From: Siphonodentalium dalli
Lineage: Eukaryota; Mollusca; Scaphopoda; Gadilida; Siphonodentaliidae
Assembly: GCA_032622095.1 (NCBI GenBank)
Contig: CP136069.1
Span: forward strand, 108,962,278 to 109,026,277
Direction: 5' to 3'
Length of the DNA: 64,000 bases
Shown here piece by piece: positions 35,701-45,070 of the stretch. Numbering within the stretch: the stretch's first letter is position 1; every line of letters begins with the position of its first letter. A model generated the notes under the pieces. It was not told the origin of the DNA and ran no database searches. It worked only from the letters and a program-made list of their open reading frames with translations. Made by a program: the position numbers and the translations under genes.

Positions 35701-36093
35701 AGCCAACTTGGATTTTACTCTTTGTATGACTAAATCCTTTACCACGGGCTACAGGTCGTACCTTTAGTCTGATTTCGGACAAAAAACATGGCCGCCAGTG
35801 GCCATCTTGGATTTCAAAATTTAATCCATTAGCACGGGCCACAGGTCTTACCTTTAGTCTGATCGTCATAAAATTTGTCATTGATGTTAACGATGACATG
35901 TAGATGGGAACGACTCATTTTGGGGTCATTCGGCTGAAAACATGGCCGCCAGCAGCCATCTTGGATTTAACTTTTCTCTTCATGTCTATAAACTAGTATT
36001 AGACATTCAACTTTCCACATTCCTAATCGCTCCATTGACTGTAATATATTAAATTATTCCCTTTCCAAGTTGAGCTACAGTGTCATTGACACT
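32708..36093 (+). mobile_element. Pearl-like Helentron-type element, copy 2, inside the reverse transcriptase
   Basis: The head AGCTCAACTTTAC-TTT-GTAAAGTTTGAGC hairpin, a GTGTGCGT run (32763-32822) and GGCGTCAACAATAG lead into about 19 core units of ~161 bp. The unique tail starts near 35985 and ends with the palindrome AGTGTCATTGACACT (36079-36093). The retrotransposon continues at 36094, so both ends are fixed by the interrupted host. The junctions lie between T and T without a target duplication, as reported for Helentrons (recalled). The core contains a 1130 bp higher-order repeat. It is non-coding. Confidence 0.85.
33037..35540. repeat. Higher-order repeat: 7 monomers, 1129-1130 bp period
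   Basis: The blocks starting at 33046, 34176 and 35305 give identical 222 bp segments, spaced 1130 and 1129 bp apart. This equals seven ~161.4 bp monomers. The one-base difference is a T lost near 34953 (TATCTTTAGTC against TATCTTAGTC). The first two blocks are nearly identical throughout, and the third diverges after about 235 bp. Monomers within a block differ much more than blocks do, as in satellite higher-order repeats. Confidence 0.9.
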
Positions 36094-36250
36094 TGCATTC
36101 TACCTCATGTTAATAAATGACTTGCTGGACTCACTTACCACATCGAACAGTGGTAATGTTGGCAGATATCCAGTGAATGAAAGTTGCTATGTGTCTGCAC
36201 TAGTTGGTGGTAGACACACGAGACTTGTTTCGTTTGTTGGGTATGATCGT
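36094..36250 (+). pseudogene. Non-LTR retrotransposon, continuation of reverse transcriptase
   Basis: After the pearl-like element ends, the frame reads AFYLMLINDLLDSLTTSNSG and then NVGRYPVNESCYVSALV. The LxxINDLL motif normally follows motif B in non-LTR reverse transcriptases. CYVSALV stands where CYADDxxL would be expected, so the catalytic motif is lost or decayed. After about 36250 similarity to a reverse transcriptase can no longer be seen. Confidence 0.7.
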
Positions 36251-36815
36251 GTTTTCAGCCGTATTGCCATATTACAACATTGTTCAGGGATGATCCTTGA
36301 CATCACAAGGGGCCGAATACAGGTCCATATCCTAATGCCAAAAGTACTAAGGATTAAGAGTTGTAGTCAACCTCACTATGTTTGAGCAATTATTCCTGTC
36401 ACAAATAGTATCTATTCCCGATATTATCTTGTACCATTATGTTCACAAAAGACAGATCGATGAAAATATGTCAAATTCTGCACTGACATGTGCAAAGCCG
36501 CTCCTACAATTCCCGTTACTATCAAAGCGATCTCATCCATCGGGATGTAGTCGGGATCAATGTCTTCCCTTTATGTCTTCTTCGAACGTTGTTATAGATG
36601 ATGTGGCAATTTGTCACTGCCTTTATATGCTGTTTGCTAGTTTATCTATGTATATATGGCATTTGGCTTATATCATCAACCTCTTTGTGTCATTTACGCA
36701 TAACAATAGCGTTATAAAAGATATAAACGTTGGCCATGGTGTGTTTGAACATCCATTCATATATTACACTTTTTGAAGGAGGGATAATAGTCCGGTTTAA
36801 TAAGTAATCACATAT
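36251..36815. other. Possible decayed retrotransposon 3' part
   Basis: A 132-residue + strand frame (36378-36776) is present but is cysteine- and serine-rich and not recognisable. It may be decayed downstream retrotransposon sequence or chance. Confidence 0.35.
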
Positions 36816-36817
36816 AC

Positions 36818-36875
36818 AGACGCTCTTTATTCGCACCATATCGGGAATATGCTTAACAGGGAATGCTCTTTATTG
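36818..36875. repeat. Left half of the hAT target repeat
   Basis: ACGCTCTTTATTCGCACCAT and GGGAATGCTCTTTATTG continue, after the hAT-like insertion, as AGTCATGGTAAAGGAAAATGGGGACTCGA at 43254. The uninterrupted paralogue is at 43403-43520. Confidence 0.85.
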
Positions 36876-37944
36876 CAGGGTTGGGGCGATTGCATGCCAA
36901 TGTAATCGATTACAATTACTTTTGATTTACATGATTACTATTACGATTACTGATTACATATTTTTTCAATGTAATCGATTACGATTACAATTACTTTAGT
37001 AAATGTAATCGATTACTTTTTGATTACATCTGATTACAATTGTTAGTTTCCAACCATTTTGATCGCATAGGAATAAATAATGAAATAATTAAAATTAACA
37101 TATCAAATTTGATTGAATAAAGACATCACTGCATAACATGGAAACAAGAAACGACTGAAACAATAGAAAGATGTAAGCAATAAACATATAAACTTTTTAC
37201 ATTTACATCTATTGGAAAGGTTTCATCATGAAGTTAGGCCACGGTTTTTTTATTTTGTGATTTACGGATCCGCCGACCGAGTGGAAAACACCCCGACCTA
37301 AAAGAAAAATTGTAAACAAACATTTTATTTAATATTTTCCGCCGACCCACATATTTGGGTCGAATATTGAATGAATAAATCGCATATTGATTGTCAAAAT
37401 TATATTTGTACAACCCCTCCCCCGGTGACAGCCTCCCATCCTTTCCAATTTGTCGAATGAAAACAGTCTGGGGAAATGTTCCGGTGCGTGTTTTTATATA
37501 CCCGTTTATTTAATAGTGAGTTACCTCCCTTCCAAACCCGGAAGTATTTCTGTAAATCCAAAATTGTTCGTTGTTGACATTTATACAAGCGGCAGGCTTG
37601 TTTGTTAAAGAAATCAAGGATAGAAATTAAATGTCCCATTGATAAACCCGACATACAAACGTGTATGTATCCCTTCATTGTATTAAAACGAATTTGTGAC
37701 ATGTGTTTTGTGAATTTTGTCCCCAAAACAGCCAATTATTTTTCACACTTTTTCAGTGGATGTGTTTTCATGGTGGGGAGAAATTAAAGCTAAAAAATAT
37801 GTTGGTAAAAGTATTTTTGCAAATGGGGCACCTCATTTCTTTTCTTGATATATTACTCCAGAATTTAGGCCTAATGCAAACAACATACTTGGATTAATAC
37901 GGGAACAGGTCACTTCGTTCCTGAGTCACTGCGTTCCTTTTATA

Positions 37945-38220
37945 TAACTCACTTAAATCCTTTAGCACGGACTATAGCCCACATTTGTCATCCAATATTC
38001 ATGACATTTCTGTACATTGACACGTAGATGGGAACGAATGATTTTGGTCATACCCATTTTAAAAAAACATACCGACCAGCGGCCATCTAGGATTTTGCAC
38101 TTAAATCCTTTAGCATAGACTACAGCCCACATTGTCATCCAATCTGTTTGAAATTTGCTGTGTACATTGACACATAGATGGGAATAAGTTATTTTAGTCA
38201 CTCCCATGACAGGGTATCAC
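37945..38220 (+). repeat. Two old pearl-like core units
   Basis: AAATCCTTTAGCACGGACTA, GACACGTAGATGGGAACGAA and GGCCATCTAGGATTTTGCAC, repeated about 150 bp later with more changes. There is neither head nor tail. It lies inside the hAT-like element. Confidence 0.8.
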
Positions 38221-39089
38221 CTAGTCAAAATAGCATGAGAAAGTGAGACCACACTTTTGTTTATACCGATATATACAATATGGGGTGTGGCAATCTATTT
38301 AATAAGAAAGCCCCATTGTCACATCAGTCCTGCATATATTACTCTCAGTGTATCTGAAATAAGATAGTTCAGGGACTATTGAGCGGTCACCTTTTCTGAG
38401 TATACCTTAAAAAGTGATGGGTATAACTCACTTGAATCTTCGTCTTTAAAAGGTGAGCTAAAATTGAGTTTTTTACAAACCAAAAAATAAAAAAATACAA
38501 TTTTCTGTTTTTTTTCGTCCTACTCAAGTTGATTATGGCACAAAAAATCCGTAAACCACAAAATCTAAAAAACGTGGCCTTATGCACCAACTTATTGTGA
38601 ATACATTATGTTTTATGTGTATTTATTTATGTAAATATATTTTAATATATTTTAAATTTTCTTACATGCATTCAAACTAACGCAAAATATTTATGAAAAT
38701 ATCACCAGAAACAATTATAAATTATTTGCATGTTCTGTTAGATTCAATACCCAACACAATGAAGATAACACTAAGCTTTATTTTATTATCATCCTTTGTT
38801 AATCCTGATGAGGATTAAATGAGGCTTAACTCCATGAGTGCAGTAAATGACAAACCAGCTAATTAGGTCTACTGATGTACATCACACCTGCTTTGTTCAG
38901 TTAATTAGCCCTATTGTACCAGTGTGGCTATACAGCCATTGTCTGCAGCAGTCCCGAATCCCGGACATTTCCCCACCGGACATTTCCCCACCCATCCTTG
39001 AAATGACAAAGTGGACATTTCCCCACCCGGACATTTCCCCACCGGACATTTACCCACCTTTGACTGTTACTAGGTAAAATCAAAGTTTA

Positions 39090-39600
39090 TTTAAATGAAC
39101 GAAATTATATACATATACACAGCAATAACAATAGTAACGATACACTTAACAACAACACTTAATCTGTCTTGACTCTAATCGAATGGCCAATGATGTCGAG
39201 GAAATTTGTCATGCTCTTCTTGCCACTGTTGAAATCCACACACAGCTTATGAAGTTTGGTCTGAAGGGCCGACATCTGTCGTCGAACTCTCTTCGATGGC
39301 GGCTCACCCAGTCTCAATCTCTCGATGTCAGTCAGTGCGACAGTCTGGTCCTTCTGTGGGCACCGGATTGACAATCATAATCCGGGCTGGTCATGACCGA
39401 CGAGGTGGTTGTGGCCGTTGTTCCATGATTCACAGATGTTGTTGGTGCGGGATCTGCTGTCAACTGTGGCATTCTGCCAACTTGTCTTTAACTATCTGGA
39501 CCGTCTTTCCTAGGTTGCAGACGACTGCTTCTTTATGTCAATGCGAGCTTTCATGGCATCAATAGCTGTCTTGTCGCTGTCATGGCAATGTTGTGTGCTG
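39090..39600 (-). other. Overlapping short frames, possible decayed coding DNA
   Basis: This stretch is less AT-rich than its surroundings and open on both strands (minus 39159-39374, 71 residues; plus 39183-39371 and 39296-39565). The minus frame has RLRLGEPPSKRVRRQMSALQ, a basic, partly helical run that could be the C-terminal end of a protein whose exon is here. No family is recognised. Confidence 0.3.
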
Positions 39601-39654
39601 CTGATAACTGTTTTAACCTAAACAAAAAAAAAAGAACAAAAATTTACACATTCT

Positions 39655-39860
39655 TTATTTGAGTTTTTACATATTATTTGATAATTAACTAAGAACGCTC
39701 TTTATGTCTGTTCTTCAGAAAAAAATATCATATTAAATGTTCATTATAGAAATTTGCACACATATTATCGGATAATTAACTAAGAACGCTCTTTATGTCT
39801 GTTCTTCAGAAAAAAATATCAAAATAAATGTTCATTATAGAAATTTGCACACATATTCAT
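39655..39860. repeat. Tandem duplication of 98 bp
   Basis: GATAATTAACTAAGAACGCTC, TTTATGTCTGTTCTTCAG and ATGTTCATTATAGAAATTTGC occur twice in a row, about 98 bp apart, with two or three differences. A third relative (AAGAACACTCTTTATATCTGTTCTTCAG) is at 42372. Confidence 0.9.
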
Positions 39861-40507
39861 GTCGAGTTAACTGTGACTAAATCCAGAGCCATCTGAACCG
39901 CACTGGGTTATTGCATACCGGTCGCTAGCGTTAGTTAATTAGACAGCGCTGTCTCATTAACTAACACTGACGGCCGTTATGCCGGTAATCACAGTGACAA
40001 CACAGCTCGTATGTTTACCCTTTAAGGCTTGTTATACTAATTAATTTGCAGTCAGCTGCTTAGATATGTCTTCATAAGCAATGTATATCACGTTTCAAAT
40101 TTCATTTTTTTAATTTTAAAATTTAATTATTTTTTTTAATTTTTTTTTACATTTTTAGATCCTCAGTCCAGCCTAATATACACCATAAAACTGTCTTTTT
40201 CATTCCAAGTTTATAATTTTAAATTTTAAATTCAAAGTTTAACTTTAAACAAATTTAAATTTAAATTTTTATGATTTAAAAAAAAACCTGAATCTGAAAT
40301 GATAAATAAACGAAATTAAAAGTTTTAAAACCTAACTTACATTTAAAAAGGAAGACAGGTAGCAAGACACTCTTTTTAGGTATGGTAACTGGTAGCAAAC
40401 TAATCTTCCGAAATTTTCTGAGTTTTCTCCGCCTAAACTCAGCTATAATATTTTGGTCGGCATCTATGAACCGACAAAATAGGAACCAAACAAATATACC
40501 ATGCCAG

Positions 40508-41471
40508 TATAAGAAGTATTAAATAGTTTGCTGATGACTGAGAATATCCCAACCGCACCCACACCCAGGTCTGGTAAATTGAAAATGAATCAAAGCTCCC
40601 GTGGATATATTTTCGATTGGAAAACGGGTATCTGTCTGGGAAAAATAGCTCTACAATATCCAATAAATAGAATCATATGCTGTGACTTAATATTTCAAGA
40701 TATAACGGTTTCAAAGTGAAACGTTCTGACAGCCGCGCGAGCCTTGTGTATAAGAAGTATTAAATAGTTTGCCAATGACTGTGAATATCCCAACCGCACC
40801 CACACCCAGGTCTGGTAAATTGAAAATAAATCAAAGTTCCCGTGGATATATTTTCGATTGGAAAACGGCTATATGTCGGGAGAATATAGCTCTATAATAT
40901 CCAATAAATAGAATCATATGCTGTGATTTAATATTTCAAGATATAACGGTTTCAAAGTGAAACGTTCTGACAGCCACGCGAGCCTTGTGTATAAGAAGTA
41001 TTAAATAGTTTGCCAATGACTGTGAATATACCAACCGCACTCACACCCAGGTCTGGTAAATTGAAAATAAATCAAAGTTCCCGTGGATATATTTTCGATT
41101 GGAAAACGGCTATATGTCGGGAGAATATAGCTCTATAATATCCAATAAATAGAATCATATGCTGTGACTTAATATTTCAAGATATAACGGTTTCAAAGTA
41201 AAACGTTCTGACAGCCGCGCGAGCCTTGTGTATAAGAAGTATTAAATAGTTTGCCAATGACTGTGAATATCCCAACCGCACCCACACCCAGGTCTGGTAA
41301 ATTGAAAATAAATCAAAGTTCCCGTGGATATATTTTCGATTGGAAAACGGCTATATGTCGGGAGAATATAGCTCTATAATATCCAATAAAGATATTCATA
41401 TCGGCTGACTAAATATTTCACGATATAGCGGTTTCGGAGTGAAGCATTCTGGGCAGCCGCGCGAGCCTTTG
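40508..41471. repeat. Four tandem copies of a 241 bp unit
   Basis: Units start at 40508, 40749, 40990 and 41231, all 241 bp apart. Each has TATAAGAAGTATTAAATAG, CCAACCGCACCCACACCCAG, GGATATATTTTCGATTGGAA and GACAGCCGCGCGAGCC. Units 2-4 are nearly identical; unit 1 has about 15 differences and the end of unit 4 diverges. The array is inside the 3.8 kb element. Confidence 0.95.
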
Positions 41472-42600
41472 GTATAATAAGTCTGTCCGCACCCACACCC
41501 AGCATTTCGTTCTCGCTCCATTAAAAAAGAAGTCCGTGTGACAGGCTAATTACCTTACGCCATGTTAAAAATAGCTTTACCAGGCCCAGTCCGTCGGCGG
41601 TAGATCAAAGGTTATGTCGCCGCAGTCTTATGTCTGGCATGTGGGTAAGTTACGTAATCATGTGACACATCGAAAAATAAGCTGATACTATATATCGCAT
41701 TTTTTTTTTTCCCATTAAACTTCAGCTTTTGACAAAAACGAAATGTACCAAGTGTATAATTGGAATCCGCGGTTGTGGTTTGAGACTTCAATGGCTCGAA
41801 TCCGTTGATAAATACGGAAATTACCCATGTGCATGTATAAATAAAAATATAATCTACACCCGAAATTAGAAAGAACTGAATTCATACAATTAGCGATAAA
41901 AACATGTTCATGCACGATCGTTTGCGCATTGTTTATAGGAAATACATGGTTTTGGGTTCCGTTTGCATTGAACGAACTAAAGCGTTAAATTGTCGTTTTG
42001 GAAACTAATTCAATTATATTTTGCTGATTTTCTAAAAAATATAATTCGTTTGATAACTTTGTTTTGCTGCGTCATAATTGTTTTTATCGTTTTATTGGCT
42101 AATTGCAATTCTGTTTTTCCTTTAAAAATAACAATACAATTTAACATTTTATACATCGAATAATAAACGGTGATTAATTTGCCAGGGTGCCCTGCCCATG
42201 CTCCCACAGGCTGAAATATGAAAGGAATATGGAGAGCTAATTAATTACTGGTTGTATGCTGGAGTCACGGTATGGTATAAAGCCAGTGCGGTTCACACCC
42301 AGTCGCCCTGCATTAGTGCTGGGAGTATATTTTTGTCACAGATAACTCGACATGAGTATTGGATACTTAAATAAGAACACTCTTTATATCTGTTCTTCAG
42401 AAAATGAATTAACATCATGGAAATTGAGACTTACCTCGTCATCAGTTGTGACACACCCCTTGCATGAGATTGTTCTTAATAAGTTCCATGATTGAAGATA
42501 TGATTCCATGATAACTTTGCTAAGGTTATATAGCTGTCTAGAGTTCACTCACTAGAATTCATACTGTGATCATAATTGTCACAACATTGTTTCAACTGCG
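41472..42600. other. Interior of the 3.8 kb element, no gene recognised
   Basis: AT-rich sequence with only short frames on either strand (66 residues or fewer). It includes a CTGGTAAT/GCCAGTGCGGTTCACACCCAG stretch that echoes words of the 241 bp unit. Confidence 0.4.
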
Positions 42601-43402
42601 TTGATGTCCCAAACTATCGTAAAAAATGAACACTCTTTGATGTCTGCATTTTATTAGCAGGGTGGGGAAATGTCCGGTGGGTAAATGTCCGGGTGGGGAA
42701 ATGTCTGGTGGGTAAATGTCCGGGTGGGGAAATGTCCGCTTTTGAAAGTGGGGAAATGTCCGGTGGGGAAATGTCCGTATACCGCAGTCCCAATTCAATT
42801 TAATCCTAATGGAAGTTGGCTAGCCTATTTATTCATATTAGAACATTTCATTGTCTGTATCACAAGTTTATTGCCATTCATGCTGTATTTAACAATTGTG
42901 TGTTGTTATCTGTATCCACTGTCAGAATGTACATACACACTGTACCACTAACATAACACATGACAAAATTGTACTAACTTTCTAATATGTTGTTTGTATC
43001 TTTGCACACTCCACATTACCACAGTATTAGACTATGAGTATCCAATAGCCATCCATATGGTTATTTTAGTAAAAGTAATCAAAAAGTAATCAAAATGTAA
43101 TCATGATTACAGGTACATTTGAAAGTAATCGATTATGATTACTTGTAATCAAGAAATGTCATGATTACTGATTACAGATGTTTACTCCAATTTTTTTAAT
43201 CGATTACTTTGATTACAATTACTGATTACGATTACCCCAACCCTGCTTTATTGAGTCATGGTAAAGGAAAATGGGGACTCGACTTAGAATAGTTGTCATC
43301 GTGAATATTTACTAATTACACCAATGCACGTAAATACATGTACACGAACGTTCGATATATGTTTATATACCAGTCAAAGTCATAGCAATTTCCAGTTTAT
43401 TA

Positions 43403-43520
43403 AACGCTTTTTATTCACACCATATGAGGAATACGCTTAATATGGAATGCTCTTTATTGAGTCATGGTGAAGGAAAGTGGGGACTCGATTTAAATAGTTG
43501 TCATTGTGAATATTTACTAA
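43403..43520. repeat. Uninterrupted paralogue of the hAT target site
   Basis: ACGCTTTTTATTCACACCAT, GGAATGCTCTTTATTGAGTC and GGAAAGTGGGGACTCGA run without a break. They are the same sequence that the hAT-like element splits at 36875/43246. The CTTTATTG at 43452-43459 is present once. Confidence 0.9.
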
Positions 43521-44886
43521 ATTATTCATAAATAATACTCCCCACTTTAACTGCAATTGTATGTATTAGTAACCATGCCAGACTCTTATAATTAAACGCA
43601 ATCTTTACGGGAGTTGACATTTTTCTCAGGATGGCATTCTCATCAGTGGTAGGTTTGGTTAACGTGGTTGTTGCGTTTCTTCTGAGTTGTCATCGGTAGC
43701 CACTGTTGGGGCCAAGTGTATTCACCATGTGCTCAAAACACCTTTTTTTCGAAGTGAACGGTACAAATCTGGACCATTTCGTCTTCAACCATTTTAATAG
43801 CTTTTTAACAGAAATCGACGGACATTTATGTGGGACCCCACTCCCCAACAGAGAATTGTGTCAATGTATACCTGGAGTGACCCTATAATAGCCATTAACG
43901 GGGTGTGTATATTTTTGTATATATTTTTGTCAAAACATTAACGTTCCAAACAGCACTTATGACAAGTGCATGAAGATAACTCACCGGGCGATGACAATTC
44001 ACAGTGAATACACAATATTATTGACATGCCCCGCAGTAATTCCAATACACTCACGCGCTCTTGTCGATTCCGCATTTTACGTCTCACCTCATATATGATG
44101 TCACAGATAGACACATCTAACCCCGACTCCGATTCCGTATTTTTAATAAGTCTACTCATTTGATGTCATATGAGGATTTGCGACGGAGATAGCCGACAAC
44201 CGGTGGGGGTATTATTTATTTATTTCTCAGCTTATTTATTAAGCGATTGTTATGGGACTTTGATCGTTGTGATGATAATAGGGGTGGCTTTTCAATAGTG
44301 TTTTGGTGTATTGATCAGGATAGCAATCCTTTAAGTCTCCTCTCACTCATGATATTCAGAAATGATATCATGGATATATTATGAACCACACTTTTGAAAA
44401 AAATGTATTTTACAGAGGTTCTTGTTACCTGAAAACGGTGAAATTTAAAATATTGTTCATGCCATAAAAGTAAAGTAATTGAGTTCATAATTTCCAAAGG
44501 GTTGATGTTTCTTAAATACTGAGTCACAATAATCGTTTGTACCAACTTTCACAAAGAAATTCCTGACATATTCTGAGAAAATCCATTTTTAAATACCAAA
44601 AAAATCTGGCAAAGCGTGCACCTGACCCTTAATTATTATTCCCTGAATAATCTTTTGATCGGTCAGCAGCAGTCGGGGAAAATATGAGCATGAGGAAATG
44701 GACCCATGCAAGAGTAAACCATGGCTTTAATTAGACATAACATAAGTGATCTTTGAAATTGGTTTTTATATAATTTGGATGTTTTCCAGAAACTTTGGCT
44801 GAAAAAGTTTGAAACTGCAACAGATCTTTTTTTCATGCTGCTTTTTATCTGCCTACTTAGAAAGGTTCTTACTTGTTTTCCTTCAG
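43521..44886. other. Intron sequence before the second subunit H exon
   Basis: The 44030-44215 part is a diverged copy of the repeat at 11250-11430. The rest has no recognised feature. The last bases, TTGTTTTCCTTCAG, are the acceptor. Confidence 0.5.
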
Positions 44887-44984
44887 GGTAATGAGTACTT
44901 ACAGACTGTGGCCCGGTGCTTGCAAATGATGTTGAAGATTGACAACTACAAGTATGCCTTTGTTGACTGTGATGGAATCACAAC
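44887..44984 (+). CDS. ATP6V1H: V-type proton ATPase subunit H, internal exon (second seen)
   Basis: This 98 bp exon encodes 32 residues plus two bases, from GNEYLQTVARCLQMMLKIDN to YAFVDCDGIT. It corresponds to the subunit H segment with the pattern [27 protein letters not shown] in vertebrates (from memory). The helix pattern LQ-x-ML and the aromatic run Y-K-Y-A-F are the diagnostic parts. The acceptor is TTCCTTCAG at 44886 and the donor GTAAGA begins at 44985. The exon starts in phase 0 and ends in phase 2; the next exon supplies the third base. A GTCCGTCC repeat element begins only 86 bp after the donor, so intronic repeats crowd the exon. No other frame gives a sensible reading. Confidence 0.9.
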
Positions 44985-45070
44985 GTAAGACCATATATAA
45001 AAAATAATCTTTCTTTGATTATTGACATCCGCTGTCCACAGATGACTTCTGCGAGCTTTGCTTTGTGTAG

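Larger units (their letters stand above)
38956..42783. mobile_element. 3.8 kb element with iterated CGGACATTTCCCCACC ends
   Basis: The left end (38956-39060) has five copies of GGACATTT(C/A)CCCACC; the right end (42660-42783) has seven inverse copies, (G)GGTGGG(G/T)AAATGTCCG. A candidate 8 bp duplication GCAGTCCC lies at 38948-38955 and 42784-42791. The tips are GAATCCCGGACATTTCCCCA and, inverted, GGTATACGGACATTTCCCCA. It is nested in the hAT-like element. The interior includes tandem repeats of 98 and 241 bp and no transposase that I recognise. The design is that of the 483 bp element at 16637-17119. Confidence 0.8.
36876..43245. mobile_element. hAT-like DNA transposon with exact 8 bp target duplication
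   Basis: The ends are CAGGGTTGGGGCGATTGCAT on the left and, inverted, CAGGGTTGGGGTAATCGTAA on the right. The 8 bp CTTTATTG flanks both sides (36868-36875 and 43246-43253). TGTAATCGATTAC-type words are iterated inside both ends (36900-37045 and 43070-43235), as presumed transposase-binding sites. The CAGGG tip and 8 bp duplication are typical of hAT. The total of 6370 bp includes a nested 3828 bp element; the remaining ~2.5 kb has no transposase frame (a 111-residue minus frame at 37400-37735 is unrecognised), so it is non-autonomous. Confidence 0.9.
20413..44886 (+). other. ATP6V1H intron, 24.5 kb, filled with transposons
   Basis: The intron starts with GTGAGT and ends with TTCCTTCAG. Its length comes almost entirely from nested mobile elements: the GCAGTG long-TIR element, the split non-LTR retrotransposon with its two insertions, and the hAT-like element with its own insertion, all listed separately. 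Phase 0 is kept across it. No other host exon is recognisable inside it. Confidence 0.8.

Noticed and set aside
36378..36776. 132-residue frame after the retrotransposon as a host gene
   Set aside because: No recognisable motif, no splice support, and its position suggests decayed retrotransposon 3' sequence or chance.
39159..39565. A gene from overlapping frames on both strands
   Set aside because: Frames are short, lack splice context and match nothing recognised; listed only as possible decayed coding DNA.
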